Origin: Umbilicaria muhlenbergii
Taxonomy: Eukaryota > Ascomycota > Lecanoromycetes > Umbilicariales > Umbilicariaceae
Assembly: GCA_000611775.1 (NCBI GenBank)
Contig: KK106982.1
Span: forward strand, 2,092,643 to 2,156,642
Reading direction: 5' to 3'
DNA: 64,000 nucleotides
The translations under genes and the position numbers were made by a program. The notes beneath the pieces are model-generated. The model did no database searches. It saw only the letters and a list, made by a program, of their open reading frames with translations, and was not told the origin of the DNA. Positions 10,302 through 22,227 of the stretch are shown in pieces (position 1 is the first letter of the stretch; every line of letters starts with the position of its first letter).

Positions 10302-13300
10302 ATGGAATCCGTTTTGTTAGGTCCGCCTCGCACGCCCAGTCGTGCGACATCAGCTGGTCCTAGTCCTTCACAACGGAGTTCCATGGAAGACGCCGACTCT
10401 TCCGTCACTAGAAAGCGACCTCGTCTGGATAGTGGGGATCGAGCCTATCGAAGCATGTCTGCTGAAGCTCCTCGCGCCATTGCCGAGCTCGGGCATTCAA
10501 CACCTTCCAAAGGAGAGCCTGGGGATATCCAGCACACTACCTCGCAAGAGCCTGATTATTTGTCCCCACCCAATCGAACGCCCAGTAAAGTCACGATCAA
10601 TGTTCGGGACCCAGCCCGGAATGGGCGCAGAGACGAGGTGCAGCGGCAAACCAACACAATGGACCTTCCTGAAACAGCCGACAAGTTTGTGGAAAGAGGT
10701 CCTAACTCAGACCCACCGAATGCTATCTCGATAAGCTCATCGCCTACGCGGAGTCCGGAGATTGAGGTTGCTGAGGTTGAAGACATGGATGAAGAGACAG
10801 GTGATACAAAGTGGAGGCCGCTGGTAAGCGTGGTGGGTGGTGAAGGCTCGCATGAGGCCTTGCTCGATTCGTTTCCGTTTGCACTGGAAAGCAACACTCT
10901 CATGGAAGCACTCGCTTTCATCGCTCAGGCATTCGAGAAGGGTAATACAACGCAACGTTGCGCTCCTCAGATCCCCTCTGCTGACGGCGCCTCAGACTCG
11001 CTCGGTGATGGCAGTTTGCTAAGATTATTCGCGGAGTGGATCGAAAGATATCTACAGGAAACAGAGCAACAAGCATCCCGCTGGTGGGACTTGTATACCG
11101 AGGAGCGCGAGTTCTGGGAGGAAATTCCCTATGTTGTCGAGTGTCTACTGCGACGAGGGTAGGATCCTAATTCTCCTATCACTGCACATGTTTGGCTTAT
11201 ACTGGCGAACAGTACCATTCGATTTGGAGGCGATTTGATCAGACAGCTACAAGACATCCCTCAGGATATCGATCATCGACACTACTTTCAGCAATTTTTC
11301 GACGCATATGCTGCTCTCACGGCCCGCATGGTGCACATCGACTGCCAGACTCTCGTTGATTGCGCAAAAGAACCAAACGTGACCCCAGACTTGATATCGA
11401 AACGATATCTTGTGACGCTTGCCTGGTTCCCCGGCCCAAATGCACTTCCCTTGTGGAAGCTTCTGTACGAGGTTTATGGGTACAGTCATAAACGCACAGT
11501 AGCGGCTATGATATATCGTTTCATGCAACAGTCTACGGATGGGTTCCGGTACTTATCACGCTTCGTTCAGGGGATCCTGGACCGCTTGCAAATCTTTCCT
11601 AACCTACTTCCGTTAATATGGACACCTATACGCATTGTCAGTTCTATTGCACATTGTTGCGTTTATTTGCAAGACGCCAGCCAGAGCCAGGAAGAAGTAG
11701 ACGCAGTGCAGCCATTACTGCAAAATGTGCCATCGGAAGCCTTCGTGTTTTTCCAAGCAGTGGATGAAACACTTCAACATTTTGTCACCAAACAGGTTTC
11801 GGCTTTGTCTCTCGATCTGAGTAAGTCTCTCGTAATGGAATTGACTGTCATCCTCCGCAATGTGGTTACGGCCGATGCGCGACTAGCCAGGACGCTGTAC
11901 TTGGAGAAGTTCGAGGAAGATGCAAGCACCAGCTCCGACATTTTCCCCGCCATGGTGGAGCTCAACTGGAAATTTGAGCTTTTGAAGAAATGCATCGTAG
12001 GAGGAAGAATGGAAATCCGGGTGCAAGGAGTTGATACTATGCAACAGGAACTCGTCCGGATCTATAACAAGTACATTCAAAACGACAAGTTGAGCATCCA
12101 GCACCCAGTGGTTCGATATCTCTCGGACTTCGTCTTGGTCAACAGGCTCGTCGATTACATCGTTGGTGTTGAGTCCCACCCTCAGCTTATCACCCGCAGT
12201 GCGAACATTGTGGGATTCCTCGTCGTAACCCGGAAGTACACCGAGCGCGAATCAGACGCCATCTGGAAAACCGTATCTGCAAGCCAGGATCCCCGAGTGG
12301 TCGATGCCACGCTCAGTATGCTCACCGGAATATTCAATATCGCAAACTATCCTCATTTGCTTTATCTATGCAGAAAACTCAATGAATCCCCACTCCAGGC
12401 TTTCGATAGCAGGATGATAACTTATGCGAAGAATCTCCTCGAGAGCCTTCGCATCAAATGGAACGATTTAGCCTCGGAACAGAAGTTGGATATGCCGCCG
12501 TACAACTTGTGCATCCGGCTAATACGTCAAGCTGCCGCCGATGAAGGGGTGTCGCTGCCCAGAAAGAGTGAGATCTATCAATTCGCGCTGGTGGAGCTCC
12601 GCGAGCTCATGGTCTGGGGCCCCAATGATGCCGATCGAAAGAGCATTTACGAAGAATGTTTGGACGACATCTCGAAGCGAAGTATTCACGCTACTGGCAG
12701 TATTTCCGCTGTCAACGCTCTACTTGGCCAAGACCCTGGGAATGACATCAAATCGCTGGCAACAGAGTCTGACTTTACCAGGCTGACCATTGATGAGTTT
12801 ACTTCCTTTGCCGAAACGCATGCGCCCAAAGCCGCCGCTCTTGCCTCAGAGGCAACAGACCGCGACAGTTTGACAGTTCGTCTCGATCTACTTCAACGTA
12901 TAATCGTATACATCCCAGAGACCATCACCGGCGACGTGGGACAACAGCTATGGGATACCATGTTCGGCCATCGTGCATATAGCAACCGCGCGCGGGACCT
13001 TGCATGGACTATGCTCGTCAGGATTGTGCATCACTCTCAGGCACGGAATCCATTCATCGACCGGTGCACTGACGAGTTTCTGCCTCTCCTCAAACCACAA
13101 TTCTTCACTCAAGGCATTTTACAGTTTTTGCACCACATACTGCCTTACGAATCCCGCCTGGCTACACCACAGGCCATTGGAGAACATCAGATCATTACGA
13201 TTCCCGGAGAAGAGCTACTCTGGCATGTTTCTGTCGTTGCTCCAGATAGCACAATCGAAGTCAAAACCATTCAAATGCTTGTGCTTTCGTATCTAGATGC

Positions 13301-16300
13301 TCAGAGCATACAAGACGCCCCACGAAGCGCGGTTGAAGCAACCCATGTCGGACTAGTTGAGCGTTGCATCCACCAACTCACCGCTGCCGCTCAAAAGTTG
13401 AAAGCTTTCAGTGACGGCACAACTAGTGGTGAAGACGAGCCTATGGTTATCGTGGCCTCCGAGGAGGAGGTGCAAGCGGAGAGGCTTCGTTTCACGCGAT
13501 CACTGCTTCTTCTAAGAGAGTTTTTGCGCGCTATGAAAGCCCATCCGCATTATAGCTCGCCACAGCAGATGGTATTGCAACTTCCTGAATCTCCTCAAGA
13601 AGTCAATGGCGAACCCATACGCATAAGATATCAGGCTTTCAGCGGCGGCTCCAACACAGGTATTCAAACGATAGATGTTGGCGATCTTGAGACTGGCGAC
13701 AGTTTTGTGGCCCGTCTAGTAAAACTTACTGGCTTCACAAAATTCACTGCTATTGCCGCGGGCCAGAAATTAGACCTTAGCGGCAGTGGGAGCTCAACGT
13801 TACGAGATTTGAAACTCGATCAGAAGGGCTTGCTTATCGTTAAACGAGCCCAAGATGCCCAACCTGTGCAGGAACCTAGTCCAGCACAGGGCTTGACCGA
13901 GTTGGAGATTGAGGTCATGAAACACTTCGAAGAGATTTACGATTTGCTTGACATGGAGGACAAGCTTGCAAGAGATGTTGGTTCCTCCCTATCCCAGCTG
14001 GGACAGAGAAATTGTCTAACAGCACCGCAGGTTTCTGAGTTCTTGAGCTCTTTTCCACCCCATGAAACGATCACCACCATGGTCAGCTCGCAAGATGTTT
14101 CTACTGAGACTTCATTTCCCACAGGAAATTGTTACAAGATCCTGTACTCCGTCTACACATTGAGGCTTTGCTTGAATCAACATTTACAAAATGTCCGTTT
14201 CCCCATCACCTTTTTAGATTGAGGATGCTGCTGACGATATCAGGGAACGGCAAACCAGCAGCTCATACTCCATGGCGTTCAGGTGTTGGGAGAGACGCTG
14301 ATGAAACTGAGCAATCTGCAGACTCCAGTGGATCAACATATGGAGACTGCAACTGCAGCGGGCGTAGTGGACTGCTTGCTGAGATTCTTGAAGGGTACAG
14401 AAACCGAACTCCTTACTTGTCTCCTGCATGCTGATATCCACTGTGAGTAGAACCCGTGTCTCCAGAAACATCTGCGTTATATTTCTCGGACGCTGCAGCT
14501 TTTGTGGAGCGCCTCCGAGGATTGATCGCTACAACCAAGTCACAGACTACGACGGTAGACTCGGTACGTCTAGTTCGAAACAGTTTCTCTGCCATTCTCG
14601 AGGCGGCTCTGCATTCTGGAAAGGTATGGGCATCTTTCAAGGACCACACCGGATTCACGATTCTACTACGCGAGTTGTTGTTGGAAGACTCGAGGTATGA
14701 AATTCGTCAAGGAGTGGCAGATGCAATTCGAGGCGTGTGTGGGACGCTGCCCACGTTAGTTTTAGTCCTCTTTCTGTCATTGGTGAACCAATCTAATCCA
14801 GGCCAACAGGTCTACGGAGACTCCAACTCAAGACTTTGTTTCGTTTTTCTGGGATAAATTGTTCGTCATGATTCCACAAAGTGTCAAGCATCCGGGCAAT
14901 GCTCAACAGCTGTATGACATTGCCCTTGTGGTCTTCAGGTCTATCCGCCAAGGGTCGCAGGACGCTGTACAACTTGCGACATATGCTAAGGTTTGGGGTA
15001 ATCTACTTTTGGAACATGTACATGATGAGGTCTGTACATTCAATCCTTCTAAGCAACGGACAGTTTCAACTGACATTTAGAAGTTTGTTGGCCGAGACAA
15101 TGTCGATTGGATAGTGCTCGGCCTCTCGGGTCTTCTCAGATGGTGTATTCAATTCATAAAGTCAATGAAGAAGCCGCTGGAGACGGGGTAGGTGTTCCTG
15201 CATACAACTTCCAAGGGTGATGCAGCTGACAACGAAGCAGCGACTTTATGGAAAGACTTTTCCGAACCCACCTCTTCCCAACTATCTCAGGGTCGGATGA
15301 TACTAGGCGCATCAAAGCTCGAGTACCAGCTTTGCATAGCCCAACGCGGCAAGAGCTCTACTCGATCATCTTGGCGCTAAGTAATGACTTGGAGGGATAC
15401 CGCAAGCTTCTGAGCCTCGTAAGGGAAGTGCTTCCCCAAGGTGAGAGCTCTTGCGCTTGGTCCTGGGGTATCGCTCAAACTTCAGAAGACTATCGTTACG
15501 AGTCGAACTGGAACTTTGAACGGACGAAATTGATCCTGTCCCCTACGGGATATGCAGGGTTGAAGAACCTCTCTAACACGTGCTACTTGAACTCTCTATT
15601 CACTCAGCTCTTCATGAATGTCAGCTTTCGAAGCTTCATGCTGGATGCAAATGTTGCTGATGGGGATGGGTCTCAAAAGCTTCTCTCCGAAACTAAGAAG
15701 GTGTTCGCTCACATGCAGGAAACCTGGCTTAAGATGGTTGACCCCCAGGGCATAGCAGATTCATGCACAACGTACGACAACACCCTTATTGACACTTCGG
15801 TTCAAATGGACGTAGACGAGTTCTATAATCTTCTCTTCGATCGGTGGGAAGGCCAGATTCTATCGGCAGAAGCAAAGAAAACCTTTCGCGCGTTCTATGG
15901 CGGCCAGCTAGTCCAGCAGATTAAGTCGAAAGAGTGTCCGCACATTTCGGAGCGACTGGAGCCCTTTTCCGCCATTCAGTGCGACATACAAGGTAAAGCC
16001 AACCTGGTAGAGAGTCTGACAGCGTACGTGGAAGGGGAGATTATGGAAGGAGGTCAGCTTCAAAAATCGGACCTTGCACTGAGTTTGAGTTTGCTAATGA
16101 CAATCAGATAACAAATATTCATGCACCTCTTGCGGGTGCTATGTAGACGCTGTCAAAAGGTGCGTATATGCTTACTACTTCTTGTTTCTATGTGCTAATT
16201 AAGGACAGAGCTTGTCTGAAGGACATACCAGATAATCTCATATTTCACCTGAAGAGATTCGACTACGATGTCATGACTGGTGTGAGAAGCAAGATAAATG

Positions 16301-18580
16301 ATCGCTTTGACTTTCCCGAAGAGGTTGACATGGCTCCATATAACGTGGAGCATCTGCGAGATCCCAGCAAGCCCAGTCCGCCTGATCAATTCCGTTTAGT
16401 GGGCGTACTCGTGCATAGCGGTACTGCGGAGTCTGGGCATTACTACTCGTACATACGAGAACGTCCTATAAATGCGGCCCAAAGCCAAAGCTGGGTGGAG
16501 TATAATGATGCAGATGTCACTCGTTTCGATCCGAGCAATATCCCGGATCAATGCTTCGGTGGAATGAACGACTCCGCACAAAACACCGTCTTCTCACATG
16601 TGCGGTTTCCGAAGGCTTGGAACGCGTATATGCTGTTCTACCAGCGGGTCACCGCTATGGACGCTGAGTATGAGAGCCATCAACCAATGCAGGTGGACAT
16701 CCCGGTCAGAGAAAGCCTGCCACTAGAGCTGAGTAATCAGATTGCGATAGAGAATGAGCTCTGGATTCGCAAGTACTGTCTTTTCGATCCGGCTCATGCA
16801 CGCTTCGCCAAGTCAATGTTGGAACAGCTTCGCTATCTGAGCAATGGCACGTGTTCCGACAACCATGATGTCGAAAAGGAAGCTATCTGGCTAGCCTTGG
16901 AGCACCTAGATCAGGTGCTTTCTAAGCCGAAGGACTGTCCCGACTTTGAGAACATGCTGTCATCGCTAGCTAGGGTGATTGGCTCCTGCGCCGAATGCTG
17001 CAAGCTTGCTTTAGATTGGGTGGTGGAACATAAGCACGCTCTCCGCAACCTGCTTCTCCGCAGTCCCACTCCGAAGGTCCGCCGAGACTTTGCTAGGATG
17101 ATTCTTTCAGCGCTTCAGTACCTCCGTAAACACGACGCCCGCCTCTATGGTTTCGACGTGGACGACGCCGATACCGAGCCGCTTCTCGATGGCCCTTGGC
17201 CTGAGATACAGGGAAGTTTCCAGGACATGGTTCAGGCCTTGACAGAGCTATGGAGTTGTCTTCACATGCATGCTCGGGCGTGGGATGACTACTTTTGCCT
17301 GCTTGCAGAAATGGCTAAGTTCGGGGCACCAGAATCGTACATCCTGCTTCGAGAAGGAGTTCTTAGGCACTGCCTAGAGATATTGATAATAGAGTCACCA
17401 GGCGCGAAGAGGCTAAGGACCGAATATCCGTATTATGCACACTACCTACGGTTGATCGAAAAGGGTCGAAAATACTCTTTCACACAGCTCATCGAGCTCA
17501 TGCGGGTTCTCTTCTCACATGTGGATCTTGACCTACGTCCTGTAGACGTTCAGATCAAAGCTCGGCCGCAGAGCAAAGGTAGATCTCCTTTGTCGAAAAT
17601 CGAGGAAGACTATATCCGGTATGGCTCGGATCTCTCAAGGTCGAAAAGCATCGTCTTCCTCGATAAAATGCTCGGTGCAGATCAGAATCCCATGGCCACC
17701 AAGGCCATTCTAGCTGCAATTATTCAAGCAGAACCAGGAGTCGGGTTGCTCCCCAATATTTACAAAACAATCCTCAGCGGCATCAATATTGAGCCAGCAT
17801 CCTTGGCTGCCCCGTATCTTCGTGCTGCGCTTGTATTTTGTGAATACTCCCCCACACCGACAGAATCGAAAGAACTGGTACGCAACATAGCCCGTGAAGT
17901 GGAGACGATTGGACACAACGGTGGCAAAGAGCACTTGGAATTCTTCGTCCATGCACGCCGCGTGCGAAACATCCGCTACCCAAGGAACCCGCATTTCTTT
18001 AATCGTCTGGTACTAATGAACGTACATCTATGGGCGCCGCCCTTGCTCATGTACTGGGAAGAATGCGTTCGGGCTGACACCATCACCTTGCTCAAGACGC
18101 TGGTGTTCGACCACGACATTCAAACGATGGAGAACGAGCAGGAAGCGGACGAGCTCGCCAAGACGGCAAGACACCTCTGTCAGATGTGCATCAAGCGCGT
18201 CCGAGAGCAAGTCGTGCAACAGCAGAAGACAGTGGAGTCAAAGTCTGTGGACAATGTTGTAGATGTCATCAAGCACTGCATCGAACACTACTATCAGCCC
18301 GACACGTCTCACGAAGACGCTCAAATTGTGGAGGAAGCTGAGAGTGAGTCTGCCAGAGACGCTGTATTCTCTGATCTTCAAGCTGACGTTGAGCCTCAGA
18401 CGTTTTGGAGAATCTTTACACGCTTATGGTTTCCGACGCTGATGATGCGCTTTCGGGTAAGACAAGCAAAACCCTCTCATCCTTTCGAACAACCTACTGA
18501 CATCCGCCCCAGACGTTTGGAACAACGATTCCGATCTCCCTACGGACTCAGAATCGGAATTCATGATGCTCTCGCCGTAA
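10302..18580 (+). CDS. Giant ubiquitin carboxyl-terminal hydrolase (USP9X/USP24/USP34-like)
   Basis: Cysteine protease that removes ubiquitin from proteins. Eleven exons: 10302-11158, 11213-14192, 14244-14442, 14499-14754, 14810-15029, 15081-15187, 15241-16052, 16108-16159, 16209-18343, 18400-18456 and 18513-18580, encoding 2580 residues. The N-terminus is disordered with KRPRLDS. A long helical, ARM-like region follows. Near residues 1085-1165 there is a beta-grasp-like stretch, like the UBL of USP9X. The USP fold has the Cys box GLKNLSNTCYLNS (Cys1654; the usual glycine before NTCY is Ser), a zinc-ribbon pair CTSCGC and the His box SGTAESGHYYSYIRE (His1905). The last two introns switch frame and give an acidic tail ending DSESEFMMLSP. 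Introns 2 and 3 are the least certain. The catalytic assignment is strong; the exact orthologue is not. Confidence 0.9.
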
Positions 18581-19512
18581 TCTCCTTTGATCAGTGACGA
18601 ACGCAACTTTTCAACGACTGCAACGGCACACTACGATCTCATTTAGCGCATTGAGGGATACACTACGGTTGGCGCATAGGCAGGGGAATCAACGAGGTCG
18701 GTTAAGGGAAGGGGACCAGGCGCTTTAGGGCGACGTGGCGAGTTTTGGTATCGAATCGCATGGCAATGCTGCATGACTACGGGCGTATTGGGGCAATGGA
18801 AATGGACCGTAGACGTTGTCCTTTGGTTTTGGCTTATGGCATGACGGCCAAAGGACAGCAACAGCAGCATGGCCAGCGGCGCCTTTCCAGCGCAGTCTCT
18901 TTTTGGGCGCAAGCTGGGGTTTGGGTTCTTTGTGGTGTTTCTTGCTTTACGGCGGGGATGATGAGGATGATGAATGCCTGGATTATGAATATTGCGTAAA
19001 TGCACGCAATTTTCTCAAAAGCCGTGGAAAAGTGATATGCGTCTGTTCAACGCGGCGTGCACGGTAGCAATCCGATACCATATCCACGGCAAATCGTTTC
19101 TGTGCGATTACTATCACTGATGGTGGTCGCATGCGCAATTTTCTTCCATCTCCATTGCGTGTCCCAACACCGCCTCACCGCCTTACAAGCGGCTCTGTCG
19201 CCGGCATGCGGCTGCTCCTGCGTGTGCAAGGTTAGATCCCACCACGGCGTTTAGGGTTACCCGATACCATGGCTATCCTGGCAGCGATCTTGACTCGCCT
19301 GTACTACCGGCCTTCTTGCGTCTTGGGGAATAGGTGAGCACCGGTCGCTGGGACGGGGGCATGCGACTTGCGCTTTTTGGCGAAGGAGGGTTTTGCTCGG
19401 GCTGAGGTGAGGTCCCGGTATATGAGAGCGTACGTTGTTTATTATATGCTACATGTACGGCAGAGAAAGGTTTGTTTCATTTACAGGGGCCACTACTTGT
19501 TCTATCTTTATC
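18581..19512. other. Intergenic, no supported gene
   Basis: 932 nt between the USP stop and the secreted-protein gene. Overlapping short frames occur on both strands at 18643-19067, but none has a motif, a convincing start or splice support. Confidence 0.45.
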
Positions 19513-20163
19513 ATGTTTCTTCGGTTTTGCTCGAGCGCTGTCGGTCTGATGGGCTTTTTGTTGATGGCATTGCTCGCTGGCTCGAGCGTGGGAGCACCGC
19601 CGGTCAGTGCTGCTGTTGTGACTGCTCGAGGCCAGCCGGTCTGTGCCAACGCGCCGAACGTTGTGGCCGGGACGTGAGTTCAAAGCAACGCCCTTTCCTG
19701 GTGTGTTACAAAGGGCACAGATAGCTAACCATCCACCACTGTATTTAGTACGTTCCACCGCCGCGATCTCATTGAGACAGTGGCCGAACGTCTCGCTCCC
19801 CGCCGCAGCACCGACACCGTACTGTGGTGTACGCCCGGCAGCAACACGTACGTGATCCTCCAAATCAACCATACCATCCCGGGCACAGGAATCATGGTTC
19901 TGCTCAACACGGCCTACAATTCGGTCATGGACGTGCTTCAGGCCCGAGGCGATGGATTGCTGGCCACGGGAGGAGTGCAATGGAGGGCCAACGGTCTGAT
20001 AATGATGGCGTATAATTCAAACAGCCATCAGACTTCGTGGGGCGTCATGGGCGCGGCAATCGCGGCACTTAGAGACTATATGGGTAGACACGGGGTATGG
20101 GGTGCGGCCACTTTCCATATCTATGATGGAGTGAATGAGGTCGGGGCAGGCGCGATTGGATAG
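19513..20163 (+). CDS. Secreted protein of unknown function
   Basis: 191 residues from two exons, 19513-19673 and 19749-20163 (GTGAGT donor, TTTAG acceptor). The start was chosen so that the protein opens with a clean signal peptide: MFLRFCSSA, a hydrophobic core GLMGFLLMALLAG, and a likely cut near SVGAPP. The mature part has few cysteines (CANAP early and LWCTPG later) and a glycosylation sequon NHT. Its C-terminal half has a regular pattern of small hydrophobic and glycine residues (GLLATGGVQW, WGVMGAAIAALRDYMG). I do not recognise a family. It could be a small secreted effector, a wall-associated protein or a lineage-specific protein. Expression is not shown by sequence alone. Confidence 0.65.
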
Positions 20164-20287
20164 GTGGCGGACAGAGTGGTGAACGAAGGCTGAGATTGGA
20201 AACAGTGGAATGTCGTAGAATGCCGTACTTTGCCCTGCAGGCAGGTCAACAAGTGCAAGGCCAACAACGAGTATGGTCTATCTTCGA

Positions 20288-21673
20288 TTACAAAGCATCC
20301 TCGAAATCCACGTCCTCATCTTCGTCGGAGATATTATCAGCCTTGTCCTCGGGAGTTGCTGTGGTTTCATGCAACACAGCCCCATTATCCTCCAGTTTCA
20401 CCCTTTTCACTTCAGCAGGTCCGTCCAGCTCATCCGCAACAGCACCCGAACCAGCAGGCGTCGATATACCAGTCCCAAACACACTGCTTCCCGACTCGCT
20501 GTTGTGCGCTTTGAGCACACCATTGGCTGGCCCGGGCCGCGTACCATTGATTGCGGCAGATGTTGAGCTGGATGGCGTAGCGACACCAGACGCCACAACG
20601 CCCACATCCTCGAATTCGTCATCTTCATCATCACCACTGGATTCGTCGGCTTCCCTGTCTTCCCTGGCCTCTTTCTCCTTCTCCTGTTGCATCTGGGCGT
20701 AATAAGCCGCCAGCTCGTCATTGAGGACATTTCCTTCTTTCTTCTCATCTTCTTCGTCTTTCAGGGCGCCTAGAGCACCGCCATTGACTTGACGTTCCCG
20801 CTCTTTGTTGCCGAGATTAGTCGTCTCGCCCGTCACGGTCGAGTTGGTGTGCCACACTGGAAGAGCGTTTTGAGCCGCGATCTCAGCTTTGCGCTGGGCC
20901 TCGGCTGCTTGCTCGGCGGCGGTCTTCTCGGAGCTAGTGGTGAGGGAAATCTCCAGTGGTGCGACGGAGACTTGCGTGATTCCCTTGACGGCCGTAGGGG
21001 GATTTCGACCGCTCTCCACAGGTGCAGTCGGGCGTATTGGGTTGATGTACTCATTTCTCTGGACAGGAACAGCGTGAGAAAAGGCGGTTTCGAAGTCGTT
21101 ATTAGGAATGATCTCCGAGTCGATATCGCGCAACATCTTCAGCAGACCTTCCAATTGACTCGCTAACTTGCTCTGCTTCTCGTGGCCACCAATTTCACCG
21201 GCCGCCCGATCGTCTCTCTCTTCGAGGACTCCATCACAGCGGTGGCAGAGAAAACCGGCAGGCCCAACATTATCCAACACTTCCAGAGATGTCCATTGCG
21301 CATTGCAGCGCGGACAGAAGTAGTCCTTTCTCTCTTCGCTCGGTTTGTACAGGTCCTTGACTCGCTGCGTAAGATGAAAGACCCGATATTTGATGGCATC
21401 GATAGTGGCATGGAAGTCGATGTAGTAGTAGTCCTTGGTAATCGGCCGCTGCATGCCCTCTCGGGTCTCTTGACGTGAATGAACAGCCAACAGTCTATCT
21501 TCTCTTAGTTTCCCACATAATTTGCGCAGATCCTTTTGCTGCATGCCCAGAAGTAAGGCAAGGTCATCATTGTGCAGTGCTGAGTGAACCATAAGCGCAT
21601 CTATTACCAAGACATGGCGGGTTTCGTAGAAAGCCCGGACAACGGTTCGGATCAGTGTCTTCGCAAGATCCAT
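20288..21673 (-). CDS. TFA1: Transcription initiation factor IIE subunit alpha
   Basis: Large subunit of TFIIE, which joins RNA polymerase II preinitiation complexes and recruits TFIIH. Single exon of 461 residues from the ATG at 21673; an in-frame ATG six codons earlier is possible but adds residues not typical of the family. The N-terminus is the extended winged-helix region (MDLAKTLIRTVVRAFYETRHVLVIDALMVH). A C4 zinc ribbon follows with Cys120, Cys123, Cys143 and Cys146 (FCPRCNAQW, FLCHRCDGV). The tail is long, disordered and acidic, with SSGDDEDDEFEDV and a final DEDEDVDFEDAL. It is divergent from PUS1. Confidence 0.93.
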   Translation of the reverse strand: MDLAKTLIRTVVRAFYETRHVLVIDALMVHSALHNDDLALLLGMQQKDLRKLCGKLREDRLLAVHSRQETREGMQRPITKDYYYIDFHATIDAIKYRVFHLTQRVKDLYKPSEERKDYFCPRCNAQWTSLEVLDNVGPAGFLCHRCDGVLEERDDRAAGEIGGHEKQSKLASQLEGLLKMLRDIDSEIIPNNDFETAFSHAVPVQRNEYINPIRPTAPVESGRNPPTAVKGITQVSVAPLEISLTTSSEKTAAEQAAEAQRKAEIAAQNALPVWHTNSTVTGETTNLGNKERERQVNGGALGALKDEEDEKKEGNVLNDELAAYYAQMQQEKEKEAREDREADESSGDDEDDEFEDVGVVASGVATPSSSTSAAINGTRPGPANGVLKAHNSESGSSVFGTGISTPAGSGAVADELDGPAEVKRVKLEDNGAVLHETTATPEDKADNISDEDEDVDFEDAL

Positions 21674-22227
21674 GCTTGCTGAGCAGAACACAGCACGGGG
21701 ATTACAATGCCAAGCGCAAGTGGTATTTGGAGGACGTAGTGCGCCCTACTTTGGCGATGGTGATGGACGTGCGAGCAAAGTGTCATGGCACGGCGCTGTA
21801 GTGGTCCATATTCCACTCGTCAGCAGCTGCTTGGCTGTACGAATGGAAGATGTAGCACTGGAAGTTCCTTCGGGGATCGTTAACTACAGAGAGATATGTA
21901 GAAGAAGGTGTGAAATAAGGCATGAATGACAGCTGCCAACAAAGGCGTGCTGGTTGCAAGTGCGACTGAACTGAGGCTGCTGCCCTTGCGCCGATCCGCC
22001 GTTGCATTTGATGCATAGGGCTGACGCCAAGATCGCCTGCACTGGCGCAATCTTCAACGCAAAAACTGGGGATCATCTACACATGCAGACCGGCGCGGTT
22101 ACTACTGCATGGTGTTCCTCCTCCTACCATTGATCCCTCAAACGAGTCGGGCATGCCGAGTGTACGCCCAGGCATTCCGAAGACGACTGAAGCTATCCTA
22201 TAGAACCAATCCCCAACAGGAGCTACG
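21674..22227. promoter_or_regulatory. Divergent promoter, TFA1 / PUS1
   Basis: 554 nt between outward-facing starts; it should contain both promoters. No recognisable factor site or repeat was noted. Confidence 0.5.

Noticed and set aside
18424-18597. USP protein continuing unspliced to 18597
   Set aside because: Two GT-AG introns switch to a frame giving an acidic tail typical of the family; the unspliced reading gives an unlikely basic tail.
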